A stretch of 64,000 bases of DNA from Flavobacterium sinopsychrotolerans (lineage in GTDB: Bacteria; Bacteroidota; Bacteroidia; Flavobacteriales; Flavobacteriaceae). The stretch is from NCBI RefSeq assembly GCF_900110375.1, contig NZ_FODN01000006.1:171028-235027 (forward strand), read 5' to 3'. The first letter of the stretch is position 1; the number at the start of each line of letters is the position of its first letter. Of this stretch, positions 1-8,033 are shown one piece after another. The notes under the pieces were generated by a model. The model saw only the letters and a list, made by a program, of their open reading frames with translations. It was not told the DNA's origin and ran no database searches. The position numbers and the translations under genes were made by a program.

Positions 1-588
1 TGCTGTTGAAAATTCGTAACCTAAACTGGTTTTGTTCACTGTGATTACATAAGCACTTTCCATTTCAGCTCTTGTAGATCCAATGCTGATTCCTGCCATT
101 GTAGAAATCCTTGGACTATTCTCTGAATTGCTTCCCACGAACCAACCCGCAAAATACCACTCGGTTTCTGGTGTTTTAGATTCAGATTCTTTTTTCTGAA
201 ATACTAGTGTCAGTCCATTGTTCCATGTAGCCATTTTTAAAGGTCCGGCACCGCATTCGGTGTTTATTCCAATAGATTTTGGTTTGGACTGGAGAATGTT
301 ATTTACTATTTCAGTCATTTGGTCAAATGGTTTACCAAAAGGGATTTCTGAGGTGGAACCGGTATTTTTATTTACTATCTGCAATGCATTAGAAGTCAGA
401 ATCAATCCGTGCGTACTTTTAGTTTCAACATTTGTTGTACTGTCTGGGGTCTTTTCCGTATTTTCTTCAACAATGGAAACAGTGTCCTGCACATTATTTG
501 TTACTGGAATTTTAGATGAATTATTGTCTTTGTTTTGGCAACCGATTAGGATTGCGGAAACAAGAAGTAAAAGAGTAAAGTGTTTCAT
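1..588 (-). CDS. Lipoprotein of unknown function, C-terminus cut by window edge
   Basis: This frame is open from an ATG at 588 to base 1, giving 196 residues without a stop, so the gene is partial. The N-terminus MKHFTLLLLVSAILIGC is a typical lipoprotein signal with lipobox LIGC. A linker rich in Asn, Asp, Thr and Glu follows (about residues 18-60), as is common for exported Bacteroidota lipoproteins. Later stretches such as STHGLILTSNALQIV and MAGISIGSTRAEMESAY are not assigned to a family. The GSTRAEMESAY part looks like a SmpA/BamE-style or DUF-type short motif, but this is not secure. Function unknown; probably anchored in a membrane facing the periplasm. No neighbour in the window is close enough to form an operon with it. 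Confidence 0.8.
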   Translation of the reverse strand, partial: MKHFTLLLLVSAILIGCQNKDNNSSKIPVTNNVQDTVSIVEENTEKTPDSTTNVETKSTHGLILTSNALQIVNKNTGSTSEIPFGKPFDQMTEIVNNILQSKPKSIGINTECGAGPLKMATWNNGLTLVFQKKESESKTPETEWYFAGWFVGSNSENSPRISTMAGISIGSTRAEMESAYVITVNKTSLGYEFSTA

Positions 589-652
589 AAGATGTATGTA
601 GCTGAATTATTTTAAATGTTAGGAATTTCCGGTAATGTCAGTTGATTATTTT

Positions 653-731
653 AGCCACGAATTACACTAATTTTCACGAATCTTTATTTAATTTCAAAAA
701 AACAGTAAAAATCATTGTGATTAGTGGTTGA
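653..731. repeat. Relic of an imperfectly palindromic intergenic repeat
   Basis: The gap 589-941 has no gene. It holds this stretch, whose left end reads GCCACGAATTACACTAATTT and whose right end carries a degenerate inverted version (GTGATTAGTGGTTG). The motif resembles a dispersed intergenic sequence I recall from Flavobacterium genomes (attcgtg...gtgtaattcgtggc). That recognition is from memory and the arms are imperfect, so confidence is low. Confidence 0.3.
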
Positions 732-894
732 CTTTTTAAGCATTTATCTCCTGTAATTTTTGATACTAACGGAAAGTTATAAAAAATGATTGCTGTTTTC
801 AAATACAGTTAAACCTGATTCCATTTCAAAGTTAGTCAAAGCTGTTGTCTACGGCAAAAAATGAACTGTTATTTGTTTGTGACATCGCATAAAA

Positions 895-920
895 AAACCG
901 TTGCACTACTGCAACGGTTT
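895..920 (-). terminator. Rho-independent terminator of the fasciclin gene
   Basis: An 11-bp perfect stem (AAACCGTTGCA / TGCAACGGTTT) with loop CTAC. The A-run at 891-897 becomes a U-run on minus-strand RNA. It lies 22 bp past the stop codon of the fasciclin gene. Confidence 0.85.
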
Positions 921-941
921 CTTGTAGAATAAGTTAAAACC

Positions 942-1526
942 TTATTTAGGCATAACTACAGTATCAATTGCATGAATAACTCCATTTGAAGCAGCTACAT
1001 CAGCAAGAACAACTGTTGCAGTTCCGCCGTTTGCATCTGTCAACATCACTTTTCCGTCTTTCAAGCTTAAAACAATAGTACCACCTTGAACAGTTGTAAC
1101 AGTGTATTTTCCGTTATTTTTGTTGATTGCATCAATTACTGTTGCAGCATCAAATTTTCCTGATACCACATGATACGTCAAAACTGCTTTCAGTTTGTCA
1201 AGACTTTCTGGTTTCAATAAACCATCTACAGTTCCTGCAGGAAGTTTGTCAAATGCTGCATTGTTTGGTGCAAAAACGGTGAAAGGACCCTCTCCGCTTA
1301 ATGTTTCCACTAATCCTGCCGCTTTTACAGCTGTAACCAATGTTGAGAAATCTGCATTTCCTGAAGCTACGCCCACAATGTTTGGTGTTTCAGCAACAGC
1401 CATTGTGTCTACTGCTACAGCTGTTGTATCAGCCATATCTGTTGATTCAGCTGGTTTTTTCTCTCCACAAGAAGTAGCGATTACTCCTAACAATGCAAAT
1501 GCACTAATTGTTTTTACTAATTTCAT
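942..1526 (-). CDS. Fasciclin (FAS1) domain lipoprotein
   Basis: The protein has 194 residues. Start is the ATG at 1526 ([10 protein letters not shown]); an upstream TTG at 1532 is possible but less likely. A lipoprotein signal ends at ATSC, so it should be a surface or periplasmic lipoprotein. A low-complexity Asp/Thr/Ala linker (about 25-50) leads to one FAS1 domain (about 53-192). Its hallmarks are visible: the H1 motif [17 protein letters not shown], then [11 protein letters not shown], and near the end [17 protein letters not shown]1 domains mediate adhesion or protein contacts; the partner here is unknown. A strong terminator follows and a TATCTTTG -7 box precedes, so it is probably a single-gene transcript. 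Confidence 0.92.
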   Translation of the reverse strand: MKLVKTISAFALLGVIATSCGEKKPAESTDMADTTAVAVDTMAVAETPNIVGVASGNADFSTLVTAVKAAGLVETLSGEGPFTVFAPNNAAFDKLPAGTVDGLLKPESLDKLKAVLTYHVVSGKFDAATVIDAINKNNGKYTVTTVQGGTIVLSLKDGKVMLTDANGGTATVVLADVAASNGVIHAIDTVVMPK

Positions 1527-1563
1527 AGTCAATATTTTTAAGTTTAAATTAAATTAAGATATT

Positions 1564-1571
1564 CAAAGATA
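1564..1571 (-). promoter_or_regulatory. Candidate -7 box (TATCTTTG) for the fasciclin gene
   Basis: On the minus strand this reads TATCTTTG, matching Bacteroidota consensus TAnnTTTG, 38-45 bp upstream of the ATG. No clear -33 TTTG is seen at the usual spacing. The rest of the gap 1527-1872 holds only this box and the terminator at 1795-1830. Confidence 0.5.
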
Positions 1572-1794
1572 GCTATTTATCTGTTTTGTTTAATATTTTT
1601 AACAAATAATTAAACAAATAATAAAATAGCGATTCATTTGTAGACTAGAAATGATTGCAATTATTTTTTAGAATTTAGCAGATATATCGGATTTCTTGAG
1701 ACATGCAATACTAAAGGAGGAAATAAGCGAGTTTTTTTGAGTCAAGAATAAAATATATAATTAACAATAATTCCTTAGCAGCTGTATACAATAT

Positions 1795-1830
1795 AAAAGC
1801 CCCTCAAAAAATAATCTTTGAGGGGCTTTT
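1795..1830 (-). terminator. Terminator downstream of chaA
   Basis: A perfect 14-bp stem, AAAAGCCCCTCAAA / TTTGAGGGGCTTTT, with an 8-base loop. The GC-rich core and flanking A/T runs allow it to work on either strand. The nearest gene ending here is the minus-strand antiporter gene (stop at 1873). Confidence 0.85.
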
Positions 1831-1872
1831 ATCCTATATTATTTTAAAAATAGAATTGAATATTTTTCTAGA

Positions 1873-2940
1873 TCAAGGATATATTATTAGGAATATGAAG
1901 GCAAATAAATTGACTAAAAGCACAACTCCATAAACGATATTGGTCCTGCCGCTACTCAGAGACAGCATTACTGTAAATACAGAAAGTGCTAATAAAATAA
2001 TTGACTTGATACCCAGCCCTAAGATAATTTCGATATCATAAATGAAACATACAACTGCCACACTTGGAATTGTCAAACCAATACTTGCTAGCGCAGATCC
2101 CAGTGACAGGTTTAAACTGGTTTGAAGTTTATTGTTTCTAGCCGCTATGATTGCTGCAATTCCTTCCGGCAATAAGATTATAGCTGCAATTACAACTCCA
2201 ACCAATGATACCGGTAAGTTGCGACTAATAACGATACTTTCGATAGTGGGCGAAAGTGTTTTTGCCAACAATACAACAATCCCAAGGCTTGCTATCAGGA
2301 ATATCAAACTAATTGTTAATACCCAATTACTAATTATAATAGGTTTTTCATTTTTATTTGTATCTGTTGAAAGAAAATATTCTCTGTGTCTGGAGGTTTG
2401 TGCAAACAAAAAGAAAGAATATATGACCAGACAGGCGATAGAGGCAAATATAAGTTGCGGTTTTGAGTAATAGGAACCTTCGGCACTTTCTGTAAAAGTA
2501 GGTATGACCAATGTGAAAACTACGATTGAGATCAGTGAAACAAGGGCAATAGTTACGGAATGTTTAGAAAACTTTTGTTCGTGATGTTTTAGTCCTCCAA
2601 TAAAAAGACACATTCCTACAATTCCATTAAGAATAAGCATTGTTGCAGAGTAAACGGTGTCTCTGGCTAGAGAAACAGCTTCTTTACCACCAGAAAGCAT
2701 TAACGATATTATTATTGAAACTTCAATTACTGTTATTGAAATTGCAAGTATGATTGTTCCGTAAGGTTCCCCAACGCGATGAGCAATTATTTCAGAATGA
2801 TGCACTGCTGACATTACACTTAAAATGAGCATTATACTTGCTAATATTTGGAAGATTTCGCTGTTATTGATGATTCCGGAAAAAAATAGAATCCAAGAAA
2901 GAGTGGGAATAATAATAGTCCATTGGAGGAATAAACGCAT
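1873..2940 (-). CDS. chaA: Ca2+(Na+,K+)/H+ antiporter, ChaA type
   Basis: An inner-membrane cation/proton exchanger of the CaCA superfamily. The 355-residue protein has about 11 hydrophobic segments in two related halves. It shows the first-repeat signature HRVGEPYGTIILAISITVIE (about 75-94), the Glu-containing helix LPEGIAAIIAARN in the second half, and the C-terminal SSGRTNIVYG seen in E. coli ChaA. The ATG at 2940 was chosen because the frame upstream begins only with a GTG at 3006 and adds a polar, Lys/Asn-rich stretch absent from the family. The length then fits ChaA (about 366). It is a single gene closed by the 1795-1830 hairpin. Substrate preference cannot be read from sequence. Confidence 0.85.
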   Translation of the reverse strand: MRLFLQWTIIIPTLSWILFFSGIINNSEIFQILASIMLILSVMSAVHHSEIIAHRVGEPYGTIILAISITVIEVSIIISLMLSGGKEAVSLARDTVYSATMLILNGIVGMCLFIGGLKHHEQKFSKHSVTIALVSLISIVVFTLVIPTFTESAEGSYYSKPQLIFASIACLVIYSFFLFAQTSRHREYFLSTDTNKNEKPIIISNWVLTISLIFLIASLGIVVLLAKTLSPTIESIVISRNLPVSLVGVVIAAIILLPEGIAAIIAARNNKLQTSLNLSLGSALASIGLTIPSVAVVCFIYDIEIILGLGIKSIILLALSVFTVMLSLSSGRTNIVYGVVLLVNLFAFIFLIIYP

Positions 2941-3341
2941 GTTTTTTTGATTTTTTTGAAAGCCGTTAGCGGATACTTTCAGGTTATTTTTGTACAAAAA
3001 AAGCACAAAAAATTTTATGTATTTGAAACAAAAATTTGTCTAATATCCTAAATGAGATTGTACGACGATTATTTTTTTGTTCCAATATCTTCAAATATAA
3101 ATGATTTTTTCCTAGAAAGCATCATTTTTTTTAATATATCAGCGTGTTTTTTATGTTTTTGTGTAAAGAGTATGAGTCTTAGATTGCTCGTATTTACATC
3201 TAATCCTTAGCGTAGTTTTGTAAAATGTGCCTGTTCCAAAATTTAAAATAAATCTAATAAAGCCAACTCTAATTCCTTCTCTAATTTGGTCTCCGGTTAT
3301 TGTGGCTTTATACTTTGTTTATATTTTTTTTTTAAAATAAC

Positions 3342-3369
3342 AAAAAGCCATGAATTACTCATAGCTTTT
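3342..3369 (-). terminator. Weak hairpin, possible terminator of the DUF6414-like gene
   Basis: AAAAGC-C-ATGA / TCAT-A-GCTTTT with one mismatch and a 5-base loop, followed on the minus strand by a T-rich tract. It lies about 210 bp past the stop of the gene at 3583, so the assignment is tentative. Confidence 0.4.
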
Positions 3370-3568
3370 CGTGTGATTACTTGTGTGCAAAAGTGAACGA
3401 AAACACGAAACCAAACCAAAAATACTTCTCAAAAAAAAGAGAACACTAATTCCTCTTGATATTCTCTCTAAAATTTTACGATAAGTGTATAGTGTTGACG
3501 GCAGGTACTTCGGTTCCGTTCAACAGGAATTTCATTGTTAGTGCTTCGCACGTAACGAATCTCTAGCT

Positions 3569-3581
3569 GTTGTATGCTGGC
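3569..3581. repeat. Left arm of inverted repeat bracketing the DUF6414-like gene
   Basis: GTTGTATGCTGGC on the plus strand matches the reverse complement of 4630-4642 (GTTGTATGCAAGC) at 11 of 13 bases. The arm begins 1 base beyond the stop codon of the enclosed gene. Just outside it lies a short hairpin-like sequence (GTTAGTGC TTC GCACGTAAC, 3537-3555). Confidence 0.6.
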
Positions 3582-3582
3582 T

Positions 3583-4602
3583 TTATTCCATAACTACTTC
3601 TCGATATATTCCAATTGGACTAATCGCAATTTTTGGATAATTCGGAACAAAAAAGAATTTTTCAAAATTTTCAAATGTTGAAAAGACATTTCTAAAGATT
3701 TTATCATAATTAATTGCTTCAGTTAATTCATGGTCTTCATAATAATTAAATTCATCATTTAAATCAACTCTAACATCTTCTTTTTGAGGACATGAAGTAA
3801 TTATTCCAAAAAGTGTAAGTTTAATATTTGGACGACTTCCATATGTGAAAATTACATTTTCAAAATCTCCGTTTACTAAATATTCACTCTTGAGGTTTGA
3901 TAGTATTTGAAATTCAGGAAACAAGTCAAATGGAGCTAATCTAAAATTTAATCTGTTTGGTGAAAATGTATCCAAAAATACTTTTACTCTTTCTACAAAT
4001 GTTTCGTCTAAAAGTTGAGCTTCAGATAATTCTTCGATAGTTTTGTCAAATTTTTTTTCTATTGCTTTTAGTTTAGTTAGTTCTTTCACGTTATTTGCTT
4101 TAGCAAGACCGCGTTTTAGTTCACTGATTTCTTTTTTTTGAGCAATTATTTCTGGGCTGTTTTCAAGTGCTGATGAATAAATTAATCTTTGTATATCATT
4201 AAAGTTTGTCATGATTTTTTTAAATCTTTCAAAATCTTCAAATGAACACCAACCAGTTGCTTTAATGTATGTATAATTTGGTACTTTTTCTAAAAAGTCA
4301 TTGAATGAAGTTGTTAATGATAAGTTTAAGTCTTTAAGAATATTCTTTTCATCAAGTTTTTTTTCAACATCATTAAGTAATTCATGATAAAGTTCAATTC
4401 GCTCGGTTCTAATTCTTCGGTCTTTATCTGAACTTCCAACACTTCCTTTTAAAATTTTTAAATCAAATCCAAATTCTGAATTCAAACCACCTTCCTCTTC
4501 AATCGCTTTTGTTATTTCATTGATTATTCCTCCACTTAATTGACTACTTATTGATTTAGCTTTATCATAGTCAAAATAAATTAAATCTTTTATTGATTTC
4601 AT
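3583..4602 (-). CDS. DUF6414-like protein of unknown function
   Basis: The protein has 339 residues from the ATG at 4602. The frame continues upstream to a TTG at 4641, but that segment is the flanking inverted repeat, so the ATG is preferred. The N-terminus MKSIKDLIYFDYDKAKSISS resembles proteins annotated DUF6414, which begin with an 'iYlD.dk..s.ysQ' motif; this is recognition from memory, not a search. The middle (about 150-200) is strongly helical and charged with heptad-like Lys/Glu/Leu spacing, probably coiled coil. There is no signal peptide or membrane segment, so it is probably cytoplasmic. The gene stands alone between inverted repeats with its own -7 box, which suggests an accessory, possibly mobile gene. 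No function is assigned. Confidence 0.7.
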   Translation of the reverse strand: MKSIKDLIYFDYDKAKSISSQLSGGIINEITKAIEEEGGLNSEFGFDLKILKGSVGSSDKDRRIRTERIELYHELLNDVEKKLDEKNILKDLNLSLTTSFNDFLEKVPNYTYIKATGWCSFEDFERFKKIMTNFNDIQRLIYSSALENSPEIIAQKKEISELKRGLAKANNVKELTKLKAIEKKFDKTIEELSEAQLLDETFVERVKVFLDTFSPNRLNFRLAPFDLFPEFQILSNLKSEYLVNGDFENVIFTYGSRPNIKLTLFGIITSCPQKEDVRVDLNDEFNYYEDHELTEAINYDKIFRNVFSTFENFEKFFFVPNYPKIAISPIGIYREVVME

Positions 4603-4629
4603 TATCTGTTTTTTTAGGATTTTTAAGAA

Positions 4630-4642
4630 GCTTGCATACAAC
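4630..4642. repeat. Right arm of inverted repeat bracketing the DUF6414-like gene
   Basis: GCTTGCATACAAC on the plus strand, the inverted partner of 3569-3581. Outside it, 4651-4672 (GCGGTACTGCGTAGCGTATTAC) is partly self-complementary, echoing the hairpin outside the left arm. Confidence 0.6.
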
Positions 4643-4675
4643 TTGTATAGGCGGTACTGCGTAGCGTATTACTTT

Positions 4676-4683
4676 CAAATATA
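4676..4683 (-). promoter_or_regulatory. Candidate -7 box (TATATTTG) for the DUF6414-like gene
   Basis: The minus strand reads TATATTTG, a full TAnnTTTG match. Transcription would start near 4668, so the right repeat arm would be in the 5' leader of the mRNA. Confidence 0.5.
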
Positions 4684-4770
4684 CACTTTAAATATTATCT
4701 TACAAATCTTCATATGGACTTTTTATTTGTAGGATATTTTTGAACGTACAAGAACATCTATTCAGCAACT

Positions 4771-4850
4771 GTGCGTAAAGGATGGAAGTGGAGCTCTTTA
4801 TTGTTTTATCCCGAAGGGTAAAACAATAAAAGCGGGAACAAACAGCCTGA
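4771..4850. repeat. Variant palindromic intergenic repeat
   Basis: The core is a strong hairpin, ATTGTTTTA-T-CCC GAA GGG-TAAAACAAT (4800-4827). It is flanked by GGATGGAAGTGG on one side and AGCGGGAACAAACAGCC on the other. These flanks match parts of the 82-bp repeats at 11398 and 12348 (GATTGAAGTGG, AAGCGGGAA), so it appears to be a diverged relative. The gap 4603-4981 otherwise holds only the repeat arm, the promoter box and the cysM terminator. Confidence 0.6.
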
Positions 4851-4933
4851 CCTTGTTGCGGTACTCAGTAAAGTAATTTATACAATAGCACTGCAACAAG
4901 GACACGCCCAAAAAAATAAACACCATAAAAAAA

Positions 4934-4959
4934 AACCGACTTGTTTTCACAAATCGGTT
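4934..4959 (-). terminator. Terminator of the cysE-cysM operon
   Basis: Stem AACCGACTTGT / ACAAATCGGTT (one G-U pair) with loop TTTC, followed on the minus strand by a U-run from the A-tract 4927-4935. It lies 22 bp past the cysM stop. Confidence 0.88.
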
Positions 4960-4981
4960 CCTATTTAAAGAGGTTTTTCGT

Positions 4982-5896
4982 TTATACAAATAAGCCTTCG
5001 ATACTTAAATAATGTTCGCCAGTGTCATAGCAAAAAGTCAGGACTTTGGCATTTTCAGGGATTTCTGAGAGTTTTTTAGCCACGGCAGCGAGTGATGCTC
5101 CAGAAGAGATTCCTACGAACATGCCTTCTTCTTTGGCTGCTCTTTGGGCATAGGCAAATGCTTCGTCTTTGCTCACTTGGATGGTTCCGTCCAATAGATC
5201 CGTATGCAGGTTTGTGGGGATAAATCCTGCTCCAATCCCTTGAATGGGGTGGGGAGCCGGTGCGCCTCCGCTGATAACGGGTGAAGCTTCGGGTTCTACG
5301 GCGTAGACTTTCAGGTTGGGGAAATGTTGTTTTAATATTTCGGCACAACCCGTGATGTGACCGCCAGTTCCTACGCCGGTAATCAAATAATCCAGTCCGT
5401 CAGGGAACGCTTTTATGATTTCCTGAGCGGTGGTTGTTTTATGAATTTCAATATTGGCAGGATTCTCAAACTGAAGAGGTGACCAGGCATTTGGCATTTC
5501 GGCGACTAATTCCTGTGCTTTTTCCAGTGCGCCTTTCATTCCTTTTTCTCGGGGCGTCAAGACAAATTCGGCACCATAAAGGCTCATGAGTCGGCGTCTT
5601 TCTATAGACATCGATTCTGGCATCACCAGCACTAATTTATAGCCTTTTACGGCGGCGACCATTGCGAGTCCAATTCCTGTATTTCCGGATGTGGCTTCAA
5701 TGATTGTGCCTCCTGCTTTTAGTAATCCTTTGGTTTCGGCATCTTCAATCATCGCAAGAGCGATTCGGTCCTTGATGCTTGCTCCAGGATTAGCACGTTC
5801 CAGTTTGATCCAAACATTGTGGTTGGCACCAAATAAACGATTGATTTTTACGTGTGGCGTATTGCCTATTGTTTCGAGTATGTTGTTGTATTTCAT
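4982..5896 (-). CDS. cysM: Cysteine synthase (O-acetylserine sulfhydrylase)
   Basis: A PLP enzyme that converts O-acetylserine and sulfide (or thiosulfate) to cysteine in the cytoplasm. At 304 residues it has the usual length. Visible motifs are [10 protein letters not shown], the PLP lysine in GASIKDRIA (Lys42), the substrate loop [12 protein letters not shown], the PLP phosphate loop [10 protein letters not shown], and [12 protein letters not shown] near the end. CysK and CysM are hard to separate by eye; cysM is chosen because the length and the ESMSIERR loop fit the B-type. It is the second gene of an operon with serine acetyltransferase, whose stop is 5 bp upstream, so substrate producer and consumer are co-expressed. 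Confidence 0.93.
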   Translation of the reverse strand: MKYNNILETIGNTPHVKINRLFGANHNVWIKLERANPGASIKDRIALAMIEDAETKGLLKAGGTIIEATSGNTGIGLAMVAAVKGYKLVLVMPESMSIERRRLMSLYGAEFVLTPREKGMKGALEKAQELVAEMPNAWSPLQFENPANIEIHKTTTAQEIIKAFPDGLDYLITGVGTGGHITGCAEILKQHFPNLKVYAVEPEASPVISGGAPAPHPIQGIGAGFIPTNLHTDLLDGTIQVSKDEAFAYAQRAAKEEGMFVGISSGASLAAVAKKLSEIPENAKVLTFCYDTGEHYLSIEGLFV

Positions 5897-5901
5897 AGTA
5901 T

Positions 5902-6738
5902 TTATATGGAGAAAAAATTAATATCTTTTATTTCCTGCTGGTTTAAAACCGTGTTTTTATTGGATTGCATGACAAACGAATAGGGATTCACACTCTTCGT
6001 GATAAACGTGTTTCCGCCTACAATGCTGTGATTTCCTATAATGGTGCTTCCGCCCAAAATAGTGGCATTGGCATAAATAATAACATGATCTTCTACGGTA
6101 GGATGGCGTTTTTTTTCTTGCATGCTTTTCTCAACTTGCAATGCTCCCAATGTCACTCCTTGATAAATACTGACAAATTTCCCGATGATTGTGGTCTCAC
6201 CAATGACAATTCCGGTACCATGATCAATCATAAAAGGAACATCGATGGTGGCACTTGGGTGAATGTCAATTCCGGTTTTGCTGTGCGCATATTCGGTAAG
6301 AATTCGCGGCAGTAGACAAGTGGTTCGGGAAGCAATTGCATTTGCAATACGATAAACTTCAATGGCAAAAAAACCGGGATAGGAATTGATAATTTCCTGA
6401 ATGCAATCGGCAGCAGGATCTGTGTCTAATATGGCTTGTGCATCTTTTTGCATCGAATCATATAGTTTCGGAAGTCCGGTATAAAAAGATTCGGCATCAT
6501 CCAGAATTTCATTTGCCGTTTTGTCTTTTACAATCTCCGAAAGAATGGCAATAAAATTGGCTTTGTTTTGGTCTAAAAGCAATTCGATTTGGATGGTTTC
6601 CAAAGCTTTTTCGGGGAATAATATTTTGAATAAATCATCAATCCAAGTGATGATTTTGGAAGAATCGATGGCTCTTACCCAATTTTTATTTTGGTTTTTA
6701 TGCAGTGTATTCGAAAAACGGTTGGTTTCAGTATTCAT
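5902..6738 (-). CDS. cysE: Serine O-acetyltransferase
   Basis: Transfers acetyl from acetyl-CoA to serine, the first committed step of cysteine synthesis. The protein has 278 residues: an all-alpha N-terminal half (about 1-155), then a left-handed beta-helix of hexapeptide repeats (about 165-260). The active-site signature [20 protein letters not shown] contains the catalytic Asp-His pair. After it come [20 protein letters not shown] and [11 protein letters not shown]. The longer N-terminus matches the EpsC-like form. It is the first gene of the operon with cysM. A TATATTTG box lies about 50 bp upstream. No T-box or SAM riboswitch is seen in the leader. Confidence 0.93.
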   Translation of the reverse strand: MNTETNRFSNTLHKNQNKNWVRAIDSSKIITWIDDLFKILFPEKALETIQIELLLDQNKANFIAILSEIVKDKTANEILDDAESFYTGLPKLYDSMQKDAQAILDTDPAADCIQEIINSYPGFFAIEVYRIANAIASRTTCLLPRILTEYAHSKTGIDIHPSATIDVPFMIDHGTGIVIGETTIIGKFVSIYQGVTLGALQVEKSMQEKKRHPTVEDHVIIYANATILGGSTIIGNHSIVGGNTFITKSVNPYSFVMQSNKNTVLNQQEIKDINFFSI

Positions 6739-6786
6739 TTATAATGGAATAATATCAGAATTAAACGAGAAAAAAGACTCGAAATA

Positions 6787-6794
6787 CAAATATA
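6787..6794 (-). promoter_or_regulatory. Candidate -7 box (TATATTTG) for cysE-cysM
   Basis: A perfect TAnnTTTG on the minus strand, 49-56 bp upstream of the cysE ATG. Confidence 0.5.
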
Positions 6795-6898
6795 GAGCAG
6801 AATTGAATAGGTTCATAACCCTGCTGTGTAAATAAATGTTAATATGTTAAATTCCCACAAAATGGATGCTTTGTGTTGCAAATGCTACTATAAAAAAA

Positions 6899-6920
6899 CC
6901 GATTGGCGAAAGTCAATCGG
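6899..6920 (-). terminator. Terminator downstream of the gene at 7018
   Basis: Stem CCGATTG / CAATCGG with an 8-base loop and an A-run (6892-6898) that becomes a U-run on minus-strand RNA. About 100 bp of unassigned sequence separates it from the stop codon. Confidence 0.75.
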
Positions 6921-7017
6921 ATTCCTATTTATGATATCGAAAATGAATTATTTGAATGTTTAAAATGATAAATAGCTTCAAGAATATGGAAGTTCAATAA
7001 CGAGATTTCGCTACCAA

Positions 7018-7803
7018 TTACTTAATAAAAATCCTGTTTTTTGAATTAATAACTTTACTGTACATGGCGTCAAATGTATACTGTTTTATAAAACCGGATA
7101 TCTTTTTTAATTCATTGATTTGATGTAAAGTCGAACGTTTGATGGTGCGTGACATTCTAATTAGATTATCAGTATTGTCATCAATTTCCATGGCTATTAT
7201 GGATTGAATAATGTCTTTTTTCTTGATATGCCCGACCATTCCTTGCTCAGTAATGTCATTAAACTGTTGGAGTTTTTCTGCGATTCTCAAATTTTGAATG
7301 CCTTGATACGTATAATTTGGTTGTTTGTCTAAAAAGGTTTTCTTCAAATTCGGGATTAAAGAATCATTTATCCCATTAGATAAGCTAGCGGTTTCCACTT
7401 TTATAATCGAAAACTGAATAGCTGTATCTTTTTTGAAATGTAATATAGTATTTATACTTCTCTTACTGGTTACAACACTTGAAAGGTGTTTTCTGAGCGT
7501 TGATTGGTGACCAGATATACCAAAGCTATGTTTGAATGTTCCCTCAGTGCAATACGCAAATACAATTGACGATGCGCTCAATGATTCCATACTTAGCGTT
7601 ACATCATCTGCAAATCTCATGTTAACCTGAATAGAAGTAATACCATTTATGAAGGTTACTGCGTCAATATTTCCCTTAATCAAATCAGTATCAAGTGCTA
7701 ATTTAAATCCGTTGTTGTTTGAATTTAAAACGCCATCAAAAGAAGTTTCAAGGTCACTAAAAACTTCATTTATTGTTCCGGCATTCAGATAAATATTTCT
7801 CAT
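7018..7803 (-). CDS. PchR-like sensory protein lacking the AraC DNA-binding domain
   Basis: The protein has 261 residues, with no signal peptide or membrane segment. The order of features resembles the N-terminal part of PchR/AraC-type regulators of Bacteroidota. There is a beta-rich region with a mid-protein FKHSFG...TLRKHLSS segment, a predicted helical 'QGMVGHIKKKDIIQSIIAME' segment, and a final helix pair (LHQINELKKISGFIKQYTF). In those regulators two HTH motifs would follow, but this protein ends about 25 residues later. It therefore looks like a sensor domain without a DNA-binding part. Whether it is a truncated relic or a family of its own cannot be decided here. It is a single gene between two terminators. 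Confidence 0.55.
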   Translation of the reverse strand: MRNIYLNAGTINEVFSDLETSFDGVLNSNNNGFKLALDTDLIKGNIDAVTFINGITSIQVNMRFADDVTLSMESLSASSIVFAYCTEGTFKHSFGISGHQSTLRKHLSSVVTSKRSINTILHFKKDTAIQFSIIKVETASLSNGINDSLIPNLKKTFLDKQPNYTYQGIQNLRIAEKLQQFNDITEQGMVGHIKKKDIIQSIIAMEIDDNTDNLIRMSRTIKRSTLHQINELKKISGFIKQYTFDAMYSKVINSKNRIFIK

Positions 7804-7974
7804 AAGACATCTATTTAAATAATTATAAAGAAAATGGATTTCGTTTAGTTAACTATTTTAATTTATTCAAATTACGGAATAAGGGCTGCATTTTTTGTTA
7901 CGTAATTCTGTCTAAAACTTTCATAATTCTTATAACTATTTTATCTCTTGGCGAATGCATTAAGGATATAAAAA

Positions 7975-8002
7975 AATCCGATTTGCTTTAACAAATCGGA
8001 TT
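7975..8002 (-). terminator. Terminator of lpdA
   Basis: A perfect 11-bp stem, AATCCGATTTG / CAAATCGGATT, with a 6-base loop. The A-run at 7970-7976 gives the U-run on minus-strand RNA. It lies 31 bp beyond the lpdA stop. Confidence 0.88.
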
Positions 8003-8033
8003 AATATATAATCTGAAATCTTTATTCTAAATT

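Larger units (their letters stand above)
2941..3582. other. Gene-poor gap between chaA and the DUF6414-like gene
   Basis: No gene is called. It holds a weak hairpin at 3342-3369 and the left inverted-repeat arm at 3569-3581. On the minus strand, 3151-3318 stays open for 55 codons without an ATG. Its translation includes ITGDQIREGIRVGF and looks coding-like, but I cannot match it to a family; it may be a gene remnant or chance. Confidence 0.4.

Noticed and set aside
218..601. 127-residue plus-strand frame near the left edge
   Set aside because: The opposite strand encodes a lipoprotein with a proper signal and lipobox, open to the window edge.
1195..1557. 120-residue plus-strand frame over the fasciclin gene
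   Set aside because: It is antisense to a clear FAS1 lipoprotein gene.
3537..4672. Integron attC sites around the DUF6414-like gene
   Set aside because: The arms do not match the RYYYAAC/GTTRRRY core spacing and no integrase is in the window, so only an inverted-repeat unit is claimed.
4798..4989. 63-codon minus-strand frame after cysM
   Set aside because: It runs through the cysM terminator and the palindromic repeat, overlaps the cysM end, and has no recognisable domain.
6739..7017. Riboswitch ahead of cysE or around the cysteine operon
   Set aside because: The leader is short and contains no recognisable SAM or T-box structure.
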